From positions 1 through 9,477 of the forward strand of contig PCTC01000012.1 of the NCBI GenBank assembly GCA_002786595.1: a DNA stretch of 9,477 bases, written 5' to 3'. The notes under the pieces are model-generated. The model was not told where the DNA came from and made no database searches. It saw only the letters and a program-made list of their open reading frames with translations. This document shows, in pieces, positions 3,930 to 9,477 of the stretch. The DNA is from Candidatus Roizmanbacteria bacterium CG22_combo_CG10-13_8_21_14_all_34_12 (lineage in GTDB: Bacteria > Patescibacteriota > Microgenomatia > UBA1406 > GWC2-37-13). The position numbers and the translations under genes are program-made. Every line of letters starts with the position of its first letter. Within the stretch, counting starts at the first letter, position 1.

Positions 3930-5345
3930 ATGTTAATCAATCAATCAATAAAAGAATTATCTTTATTATTAAAGAAAAAAGAAATCAGCAGTGTCGATTT
4001 GATTAAAGAGTCCTACTCAAAAATTGAAAAATTGGATAATAAATTACATAGTTTTATAACAATTAGAGATAAAAATGAAGCGTTAAAAGAGGCGGAAGTA
4101 AAAGATAAAGAAAGAAAAGAAGATTCTTCAATTATTTATGGTCTACCTTTTTCAATAAAAGACGCCTATTGTACAGAAAATTTTCGGACGACCGCCGGAA
4201 ATAAAATATTGGATGATTTTATACCTCCCTACAGTGCAGCAGTCTATAAAAAAATTATTGATTCTGGATCAATTTTAATTGGAAAAAATAACATGGATGC
4301 TTGGGGGCATGGTGGATCAACCGAAAATACCGACTATCATCCGGCTTGTAATCCTTGGGATTTGGAGAGAATCCCCGGTGGATCATCCGGCGGATCAGCG
4401 ATTGCCATATCAACCCGAATGGTGCCATTTTCGATAGGTGAGGATACCGGAGGGTCAATCAGAAGCCCTTCAAGTATGTGTAACACCTCGGGGTTAAAAG
4501 TAACCTATGGTCGGGTTTCGAGGCTTGGAGCCATAGCTTACGCGTCATCTCTTGATTCAGTTGGCCCGATGGCTAAATCGGTTGAGGACTTGAGTTACTT
4601 GCTTGAGATAATGGCTGGTAAAGATAGTCTTGATTCAACAAGCTCCAAGACAAAAGTTGATAGATATAGCCAATTCTTGGGGGCTCCAATAAAAGGAAAA
4701 ACAATTGGTTTACCTAAAGAATTTTTTGGAAAAGGCCTTGATCCGCAAATTAAGAAAGTCCTTATCGACGCAACAAAATTTTTTGAAAAACTTGGTGCGA
4801 AAATTCAGGAAGTTAGTTTGCCTCACTTTATCTATGGAGTTTCCATTTATTATCTTATTGCGTTAAGCGAAACAAGTTCTAATTTAGGACGTTATGACAG
4901 CTTTAGGTTTGGTGGTGAACGAGAATTATTTTCTGAAGAAACGAAGAAAAGAATCCTGCTTGGAACTTATGCATTGTCCGCCGGTTATGCAGACAAACTT
5001 TATAAGAAAGCCCAGAAATTAAGAACGATTCTTATTCAAGAATATGAAGAAGCATTAAAAAAATGTGACGTAATACTCGCCCCGGTTAATCCCAGCTTGC
5101 CATCAAAAATTGGGGAACTGATAAACGATCCGCTAAAAAATCTGATGGAAGATCTTTATACTGGAACGATCAGTTTAGTCGGGGCACCAAGTTTATCGGT
5201 TCCTGCCGGTTTTGCCGAAGGGTTACCAGTCGGAATGCAGATTGTTGGAAAAAAATTTGGTGAAACGGAATTATTTCAATTAGGATATCTTTATCAGCAA
5301 GAAACCGATTGGCACAAAAGATTGCCACCAATTTTGAATATTTAA
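3930..5345 (+). CDS. gatA: Asp-tRNA(Asn)/Glu-tRNA(Gln) amidotransferase subunit A
   Basis: This 471-residue amidase-signature enzyme hydrolyses glutamine (or asparagine) and passes ammonia to GatB. The Ser-cisSer-Lys triad is intact by alignment to known GatA proteins: K77 in GLPFSIKD, S152 in GGSSGGSA and the nucleophile S176 in EDTGGSIRSP. The C-terminal DWHKRLPP is also typical. Length is close to the usual 480-490. The start ATG lies 1 bp after gatC, without a Shine-Dalgarno site, so translation is probably coupled. The next gene, an asparaginase, begins 2 bp after the stop, which places it in the same transcript. Sequence alone does not show whether Gln-tRNA, Asn-tRNA or both are made. 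Confidence 0.96.
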   Translation: MLINQSIKELSLLLKKKEISSVDLIKESYSKIEKLDNKLHSFITIRDKNEALKEAEVKDKERKEDSSIIYGLPFSIKDAYCTENFRTTAGNKILDDFIPPYSAAVYKKIIDSGSILIGKNNMDAWGHGGSTENTDYHPACNPWDLERIPGGSSGGSAIAISTRMVPFSIGEDTGGSIRSPSSMCNTSGLKVTYGRVSRLGAIAYASSLDSVGPMAKSVEDLSYLLEIMAGKDSLDSTSSKTKVDRYSQFLGAPIKGKTIGLPKEFFGKGLDPQIKKVLIDATKFFEKLGAKIQEVSLPHFIYGVSIYYLIALSETSSNLGRYDSFRFGGERELFSEETKKRILLGTYALSAGYADKLYKKAQKLRTILIQEYEEALKKCDVILAPVNPSLPSKIGELINDPLKNLMEDLYTGTISLVGAPSLSVPAGFAEGLPVGMQIVGKKFGETELFQLGYLYQQETDWHKRLPPILNI

Positions 5346-5347
5346 AT

Positions 5348-6337
5348 ATGAAAAAAATTTGCATAATATTTTGTGGAGGGACAATTACAATGAAGAAAAA
5401 TAAATCTGGAGCCTTAGAACCTTTTCATGACGCGAATGATTTAATAAAAATGGTTCCCGAAGTGGAAAAATTTGCTAATTTTTCATTTATTCAATTGGTA
5501 AATATAGATAGCACTAATATGGATCCATTAATCTGGACAAAAATTACCAAAACAATCATTGAAAAAAAAATGGATTATGACGGTTTTGTAATCACCCATG
5601 GAACTGACACAATGGCTTACACGGCTTCTGCTTTATCTTATGCTCTACATAATATTAATAAACCAATCATAATAACGGGAAGCCAAAAACCTTTAAAGGA
5701 TATTCCAAGTGACGCTCCAAATAATTTAATTAATGCGGTAATAGCGGCAACCCAAATGAAAGGAGGAGTGTTAATAGTTTTCGGTCAAAAAATTTTACAA
5801 GGAAATCGATCTACTAAGATAAGCGAATCAGATCTTGAACCTTTTGATAGCCCAATGGTTCCCCCGGTTGGAATAATTAGACTAGAACACGAAATAAATA
5901 ATATTTATATTCAAAAAAATCACAAAGATTTTTTGAACAACATTAACTTTGATAGTAATATTATTACAGTAAAAATTACTCCGGGATTATCAAACAAGAA
6001 TTTGGAAAAAATATTTTTTTCCGGATATAAAGGGGTAATATTGGAAAGCTATGGCCCAGGAAATATTCCTGATTCGTTAATGCCTTTTATAAATAAAGCA
6101 AAAGAAAATGATTTACCCGTAATAATTTTAAGTCAGTGTAAAAACGGAGTAACTAAAATGAGTCTTTATGAAGTAGGTCGCCAGGCTTTTGTGGGGGGGG
6201 GAATACCAGGAGGAGATATGACAATTGAAGCGGCTTCGACAAAATTAATGTGGGGTTTAGCGCAGACAAGAGATATTAAAAAGATTAAAGAATTGTTTGC
6301 GACCAATATTGCAGGAGAAGTAACAATAAATAAGTAA
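5348..6337 (+). CDS. L-asparaginase (AnsA family) inside the gat operon
   Basis: The product has 329 residues from the ATG at 5348; an upstream TTG would lie inside gatA. It is a bacterial type asparaginase: T12 in FCGGTITM is the nucleophile, S55 in NIDSTNMDP binds substrate, T86-D87 in HGTDTMAYTA and K157 in NRSTKISE complete the second triad. There is no signal peptide, so it is a cytosolic type I-like enzyme that splits asparagine to aspartate and ammonia. It lacks the extra N-terminal domain of archaeal GatD, although GatD has the same catalytic fold. It sits 2 bp after gatA, and the inverted repeat pair and then gatB follow. A run of nine G (6193-6201) encodes V-G-G-G near residues 282-285. 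Function as a free asparaginase is most likely; an ammonia-supply role for GatB is speculative. Confidence 0.88.
   Translation: MKKICIIFCGGTITMKKNKSGALEPFHDANDLIKMVPEVEKFANFSFIQLVNIDSTNMDPLIWTKITKTIIEKKMDYDGFVITHGTDTMAYTASALSYALHNINKPIIITGSQKPLKDIPSDAPNNLINAVIAATQMKGGVLIVFGQKILQGNRSTKISESDLEPFDSPMVPPVGIIRLEHEINNIYIQKNHKDFLNNINFDSNIITVKITPGLSNKNLEKIFFSGYKGVILESYGPGNIPDSLMPFINKAKENDLPVIILSQCKNGVTKMSLYEVGRQAFVGGGIPGGDMTIEAASTKLMWGLAQTRDIKKIKELFATNIAGEVTINK
6193..6201 (+). repeat. Nine-G homopolymer in the asparaginase gene
   Basis: Nine consecutive G bases in an AT-rich genome, encoding glycines 283-285 next to the conserved GGDMTIEAA segment. The frame is intact at nine. Gain or loss of one G would truncate the enzyme, so this is a potential slippage site or a sequencing-sensitive position. 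Confidence 0.6.
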
Positions 6338-6357
6338 AAAGTTTAAAATAAAAACAT

Positions 6358-6444
6358 GTCATTCCCGCGAAGGCGGAAATCCAGACTAAAATCACCATAC
6401 AAAAAGGTAATAATAGACTGAATCCCCTCCTACGAGGGGATGAC
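6358..6444. repeat. Inverted pair of palindromic repeats between asparaginase and gatB
   Basis: Two 29-bp copies of the repeat at 174-202 face each other, at 6358-6386 and 6416-6444, separated by 29 bp. The arms match at 21 of 29 positions, and the outer ends are GTCAT and ATGAC. The right copy holds a perfect 8-bp stem, ATCCCCTC (6422-6429) with GAGGGGAT (6434-6441). The left copy has lost one base from its stem. The doublet resembles a REP/BIME or MITE-like unit. In the operon mRNA it could fold into one long or two short hairpins just before gatB. Confidence 0.8.
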
Positions 6445-6457
6445 AACAAAGAAAAAT

Positions 6458-7807
6458 ATGGCAGATTACAACGTAATAATAGGCATGGAAATTCATGCTG
6501 AACTAAAAACATTATCAAAAATGTTTTGCGGGTGTAAAAATGATCCATTTCATGCAGAAAAACCCAATATTTATACCTGTCCTGTTTGTTTAGGATTACC
6601 TGGAGCTTTGCCGGTCGCTAACAAAAAAGCGATTGAATGGACGGTAAAATTGGGACTGGCCTTAGGTTGCAAAATAAATTTATTTTCTAAATTTGACCGT
6701 AAACACTATTTTTATCCCGACCTGCCAAAAGGCTATCAAATTTCCCAGTATGATCTCCCATTTTGCTACGATGGAAAAGTTAAAACATCATTTGGGCCAG
6801 TTGGGATTACACGAGTCCACTTGGAGGAAGATACAGGAAAGTTAATTCACCAAAAAATTAACGGCCGTGATGTTTCATTAATTGATTTTAACCGATCAAG
6901 CGTTCCCTTGGTTGAAATTGTTAGCGAACCAGAAATTTATTCGTCAGCCCAAGCAAAAGAATATTCAAAAAAACTCCGTCAGATTATCCGTTACTTGGAT
7001 ATTTCAGACTGTGACATGGAAAAGGGGGGAATGAGATTGGAGGCGAATATTTCACTTCAAGATCAAAGATCAAAAATCAAAGATCAAAAATTAGAATTAC
7101 CTAACTATAAAGTTGAGTTAAAAAATATTAACTCTTTCCGGTATTTGGAGAGGGGAATTGAGTATGAAATTGAAAGACAAACAGAAATATTAAATGAGGG
7201 GAAGACGCCAGTACAGGAAACACGTGGATTCAATGCAGAAAAAAACATGACCTTTACCCAAAGGATAAAAGAAGGTGCGGCTGACTACCGGTATTTTCCC
7301 GATCCGGACCTGCCCCCGATCAGATTTAATGAAAAATGGATGGGCGAAATCAAATCGTCGGAACCGGAATTAATTGACTTGGTTTTTACCCGTTGGGAAA
7401 AAGATTATAAAGTTGATAGAAAAATTACAGAGCTACTTTTTGAAACAGCGGCTGAATCCAAAAAACTTGATGAAATATTTATCAATTTAACCAAACAAAA
7501 ACTATCGGTTGATAAATTTGTTAATGCAGTTGCTAATAAGAAATTAATGATCGACTTATTTGTAAATAATATTGAAGAAATCGTTAACACTTTTAAAAAG
7601 TCAGTAGCAGTTGATGAAATTACAGATGAACAATTAAGAGTTTTTATTGATAAAGTTTTGTTAGTAAATCAAAAGGCTGTAGCCGATTTTAAATCAGGGA
7701 AAACGAATGTGATGAATTTTTTGGCGGGGATGGTGATGAGGGAAGCGAAGAAGAAAGTAGAGTTTGGAAGATTATCGAAACTAATAACAGAGATATTAAA
7801 ATCTTAA
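6458..7807 (+). CDS. gatB: Asp-tRNA(Asn)/Glu-tRNA(Gln) amidotransferase subunit B
   Basis: GatB activates the tRNA-bound Asp or Glu with ATP and transamidates it. The ATG at 6458 gives 449 residues beginning MADYNVIIGMEIHAEL, as GatB proteins normally begin. An in-frame ATG at 6440 would add six residues but lies inside the repeat hairpin, so it is less likely. The zinc site is complete: C24 and C26 (FCGC) with C41 and C44 (CPVC). Also present are HYFYPDLPKGYQISQYDLP, HLEEDTGKL, MRLEANISL and DYRYFPDPDLPP, and a C-terminal YqeY-like tRNA-binding domain ending near VNFLAGM-like NFLAGMVMREAKKK. Residues about 202-211 (DQRSKIKDQK) stem from a 14-bp tandem duplication in a variable linker. No good Shine-Dalgarno site is seen. 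dCMP deaminase follows after 18 bp. Confidence 0.96.
   Translation: MADYNVIIGMEIHAELKTLSKMFCGCKNDPFHAEKPNIYTCPVCLGLPGALPVANKKAIEWTVKLGLALGCKINLFSKFDRKHYFYPDLPKGYQISQYDLPFCYDGKVKTSFGPVGITRVHLEEDTGKLIHQKINGRDVSLIDFNRSSVPLVEIVSEPEIYSSAQAKEYSKKLRQIIRYLDISDCDMEKGGMRLEANISLQDQRSKIKDQKLELPNYKVELKNINSFRYLERGIEYEIERQTEILNEGKTPVQETRGFNAEKNMTFTQRIKEGAADYRYFPDPDLPPIRFNEKWMGEIKSSEPELIDLVFTRWEKDYKVDRKITELLFETAAESKKLDEIFINLTKQKLSVDKFVNAVANKKLMIDLFVNNIEEIVNTFKKSVAVDEITDEQLRVFIDKVLLVNQKAVADFKSGKTNVMNFLAGMVMREAKKKVEFGRLSKLITEILKS
7062..7089 (+). repeat. 14-bp tandem duplication inside gatB
   Basis: ATCAAAGATCAAAA occurs twice without mismatch, with a further GATCAAA core at the left edge. It encodes the lysine-rich stretch around RSKIKDQK in a linker where GatB proteins vary. 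Because 14 is not a multiple of three, loss or gain of one copy would break the frame, unless compensated. Confidence 0.7.
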
Positions 7808-7825
7808 AGATTAAATATTTATTAT

Positions 7826-8284
7826 ATGAAAACAAACAGGCCAAGCTGGGATGAATATTTTATGATGATGGCTAACGTGACAAAAAAAAGGGCTGATTGT
7901 ACTAGGCGTCAAGTAGGAGCTATAATTGTCCGTGATTTTAGAATAATTTCAACTGGTTATAACGGCACGCCTCATAAAATAAAAAATTGTAGTGAAGGAG
8001 GCTGTCTGCGTTGCCAAAGACGGGATAAAGGCGAAATCAAAGGCTATGAATATGAAGAAAGCTGTGTATGTATCCATGCTGAGCAAAATGCCATTATTCA
8101 AGCTGCCCTTCATGGTTCATCAACAAACGGATCAACACTTTATACGACTGCCAATCCTTGTTCCAGTTGTGCAAAAATTATTGCCAATGCGGGAATTATT
8201 AGGGTAGTTTGTAGAGTAGAACATCATGATTTGGGAGGAATAGAACTACTGAAGAAAGCAGGAATTAGTGTTGAAATAAAATAA
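7826..8284 (+). CDS. dCMP deaminase (ComEB-type cytidine/deoxycytidylate deaminase)
   Basis: The 152-residue zinc enzyme converts dCMP to dUMP, the precursor for thymidylate synthesis. H84-A85-E86 (CIHAEQNAI) supplies a zinc ligand and the proton-shuttle Glu, and P111-C112-S-S-C115 (NPCSSCAK) gives the two cysteine ligands. GYNGTPHKIKNC near 44-55 and the cysteine-rich CSEGGCLRCQR insertion are typical of dCMP deaminases rather than free cytidine deaminases. The length is normal. It lies 18 bp after gatB and is probably the last gene of the operon. No signal peptide is present, and no Shine-Dalgarno site is visible. The cluster link to gat genes is likely a matter of shared growth-related expression rather than chemistry. 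Confidence 0.93.
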   Translation: MKTNRPSWDEYFMMMANVTKKRADCTRRQVGAIIVRDFRIISTGYNGTPHKIKNCSEGGCLRCQRRDKGEIKGYEYEESCVCIHAEQNAIIQAALHGSSTNGSTLYTTANPCSSCAKIIANAGIIRVVCRVEHHDLGGIELLKKAGISVEIK

Positions 8285-8289
8285 TTTCA

Positions 8290-8356
8290 AATTTCTAATT
8301 ACTAATTTCTAATCAATTTTTAAATCTTAATTTTTAAACATTAAAAATTAGAAATT
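8290..8356. repeat. AT-rich direct and inverted repeats after the operon
   Basis: AATTTCTAAT occurs at 8290-8299 and 8304-8313 (14-bp period), with an inverted copy ATTAGAAATT at 8347-8356. A second stem, TAATTTTTAA (8328-8337) with TTAAAAATTA (8341-8350), has a 3-base loop and competes for the same bases. It sits in the 105-bp gap between dCMP deaminase and the next gene. It may serve as a weak hairpin terminator, but with almost no G+C this is uncertain. Confidence 0.5.
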
Positions 8357-8389
8357 GAATAAAAATTAAAAATTTAAAATTGGAAATTA

Positions 8390-9477
8390 ATGTCATATCG
8401 TCTAATTTTATTTCTAGCTTTATTTTTCCTCCCGCTCTCCCTCTTCGCTGCCACTCCCAACAATAAATTCGGTATTTCCCTGGCCCAGCCGCACTTAGAA
8501 GATTTTCCCAAGGTTCGCGAACTGGTAAATTCAAATAGCGGTGATTGGGGATATATTACTTTGATAGTTCAAGAAAACGATCGGGATAAAAATAAATGGC
8601 AAGATATTTTTAATCGTCTCCGTCAAGATCATTTAATTCCGATCATTCGTTTGGCTACTCAGCCGGAGGGGGAGAACTGGCGAAGGCCGGAAGTAAAAGA
8701 TATCCAGAGCTGGGTGGATTTTCTTGACTCATTAAATTGGGTGGTCAAAAATCGTTACGTGGTCCTGTTTAATGAGCCCAATCACGGTTCGGAATGGGGT
8801 GGGGAGGTCGACATAAAAAGTTATGCCGAAGTTTCCCTCGAGTTTGCCAAAAAATTAAAAGAAAAAAATAAAGATTTTTTTGTCATGTTGGCAGGATTTG
8901 ATGCATCAGCTCCATCTTGGATGCCAGGCCTCGAAGATGAGGAGGTGTTTTTACAGGGTCTGACCCTCGTCGAGGGTCGGACCCTATGGTCGTATCTCGA
9001 CGGCCTTTCATCACATTCCTATCCCAACCCGGGTTTTTCAGGCAGTCCGTACGCGATGGGAAGGGGAACCGTCAGGACTTATGAGTGGGAATTAGAACTA
9101 CTTCGTCAACTGGGAGTAACAGAAGAATTGCCGGTATTTATTACAGAAACTGGTTGGAAGCGAGGCAGTGAAACAGCGGTCGCTGATAATTTTCAAATTA
9201 CCTTTGATCAGATTTGGGGTCCGGATAGTAGGGTGGTTGCCGTCACACCGTTTGTTTTTGATTATCAAGGCGAACCCTTTTTAGAATTTTCCTGGAAAAC
9301 CCCCTCCGCCAAGGCTTCGGAGGGTCAAGGAAATTTTTACCAACAATATTATACTGTCCAGGCAATGTCAAAAATAAAAGGCGAACCGGAAATTATTGAA
9401 AAAGGCTGGATAAATTTTAAATTACCGTCCGATCTGGTTGTCCAGTCAACCTATCATTTTAAGGTTAAATTAAATAA
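8390..9477 (+). CDS. Secreted clan GH-A-like glycoside hydrolase, 3' end cut off
   Basis: The frame runs from the ATG at 8390 to the window edge, giving 362 residues. Residues 1-20 (hydrophobic LILFLALFFLPLSLFA, then ATPNN) look like a signal peptide, so the protein is exported. FGISLAQPH opens a TIM-barrel-like domain. E129 in VVLFNEPNHG fits the acid/base after strand 4, and E253 in VFITETGW fits the nucleophile after strand 7 of clan GH-A enzymes (GH5/GH39-like). Substrate and exact family cannot be told. Two palindromic repeats are translated in frame, at residues about 189-199 (QGLTLVEGRTL) and 305-312 (PSAKASEG), both in likely surface loops. The gene is visibly richer in G+C than its neighbours. 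No Shine-Dalgarno site is clear; TAAAAT lies 9 bases before the ATG. Confidence 0.75.
   Translation, partial: MSYRLILFLALFFLPLSLFAATPNNKFGISLAQPHLEDFPKVRELVNSNSGDWGYITLIVQENDRDKNKWQDIFNRLRQDHLIPIIRLATQPEGENWRRPEVKDIQSWVDFLDSLNWVVKNRYVVLFNEPNHGSEWGGEVDIKSYAEVSLEFAKKLKEKNKDFFVMLAGFDASAPSWMPGLEDEEVFLQGLTLVEGRTLWSYLDGLSSHSYPNPGFSGSPYAMGRGTVRTYEWELELLRQLGVTEELPVFITETGWKRGSETAVADNFQITFDQIWGPDSRVVAVTPFVFDYQGEPFLEFSWKTPSAKASEGQGNFYQQYYTVQAMSKIKGEPEIIEKGWINFKLPSDLVVQSTYHFKVKLN
8955..8985. repeat. 31-bp palindrome inserted in the glycoside hydrolase gene
   Basis: Two 15-bp arms (8955-8969 and 8971-8985) around a single central T are inverse complements except for one position, which still pairs as U-G in RNA. 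The core is GACCCTCG-T-CGAGGGTC. It encodes GLTLVEGRTL in frame. Its sequence differs from the GTCATYCCC repeat family, so it is a second family. Confidence 0.85.
9302..9324. repeat. 23-bp palindrome inserted in the glycoside hydrolase gene
   Basis: CCCTCCG (9302-9308) pairs perfectly with CGGAGGG (9318-9324) around a 9-base loop. It is read in frame as PSAKASEG, next to the beta-strand ending EFSWK. The sequence belongs to neither of the other palindrome families in the window. Confidence 0.75.

Noticed and set aside
4255..4458. Minus-strand open frame inside gatA
   Set aside because: A shadow of a strongly conserved gatA segment with the catalytic serines.
5348..6337. Calling the asparaginase gene gatD
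   Set aside because: It lacks the extra N-terminal domain of GatD, and the operon contains gatB and gatA rather than gatE.
6285..6548. Minus-strand open frame over the asparaginase-gatB junction
   Set aside because: It is made mostly of repeat-derived sequence and antisense gatB, with no family features.
7992..8207. Plus-strand open frame within the dCMP deaminase gene
   Set aside because: It is an alternative frame of a gene with complete HAE and PCxxC motifs.
1..9477. CRISPR array, integrase, transposase or defence island
   Set aside because: No regularly spaced repeats with unique spacers and no protein with integrase, transposase, nuclease-helicase or similar motifs was seen; only short palindromes and two toxin-antitoxin pairs are present.

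Overview
This AT-rich window (roughly one third G+C by eye) carries compact, closely spaced genes and looks like a fragment of a Candidate Phyla Radiation (Patescibacteria) genome, perhaps Microgenomates. That placement is an inference from gene content and style. The supporting signs are very short intergenic gaps, few Shine-Dalgarno sites, short palindromic repeats read through in frame inside proteins, a GatCAB operon, salvage-type nucleotide enzymes, a two-domain lycopene-cyclase-like membrane protein, and small toxin-antitoxin modules. No rRNA or marker protein is present to settle it.

Layout. 1-776 (minus): 3' truncated GT-C/PIG-V-like membrane glycosyltransferase with a palindromic repeat translated in frame. 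804-1380 (minus): BrnT/BrnA toxin-antitoxin pair. 1455-1528 (plus): tRNA-Pro(GGG), whose probable promoter overlaps the divergent brnT promoter. 1557-2346 (plus): a lycopene cyclase domain protein split over three reading frames; the first break lies exactly on an A AAA AAG heptamer. 2366-2848 (plus): adenosine-specific kinase. 2853-3505 (minus): VapB(AbrB-type)/VapC(PIN) toxin-antitoxin pair with a consensus promoter embedded in a palindrome. 3506-3628: divergent control region with two more palindromes. 3629-8284 (plus): probable operon gatC-gatA-asparaginase-gatB-dCMP deaminase, interrupted before gatB by an 87-bp pair of inverted palindromic repeats. 8285-8389: AT-rich inverted repeats. 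8390-9477 (plus): 3' truncated secreted clan GH-A-like glycoside hydrolase, visibly richer in G+C and carrying two further in-frame palindromes.

How the parts fit. GatCAB turns misacylated Glu-tRNA(Gln) and/or Asp-tRNA(Asn) into the correct aminoacyl-tRNA. The asparaginase between gatA and gatB releases ammonia and aspartate from asparagine and may be linked to that step. dCMP deaminase and adenosine-specific kinase fit nucleotide salvage. The glycosyltransferase and glycoside hydrolase face the envelope or outside.

The most notable signals are: (1) the split lycopene-cyclase gene with a textbook -1 slippery site; (2) a recurring arrangement in which a -10 box lies 6-7 nt before the ATG of the first gene of a transcription unit, which suggests leaderless mRNAs; (3) several different palindromic repeat families inserted in frame in proteins and inside the gat operon. 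No clearly new multi-gene defence or mobile system was found.
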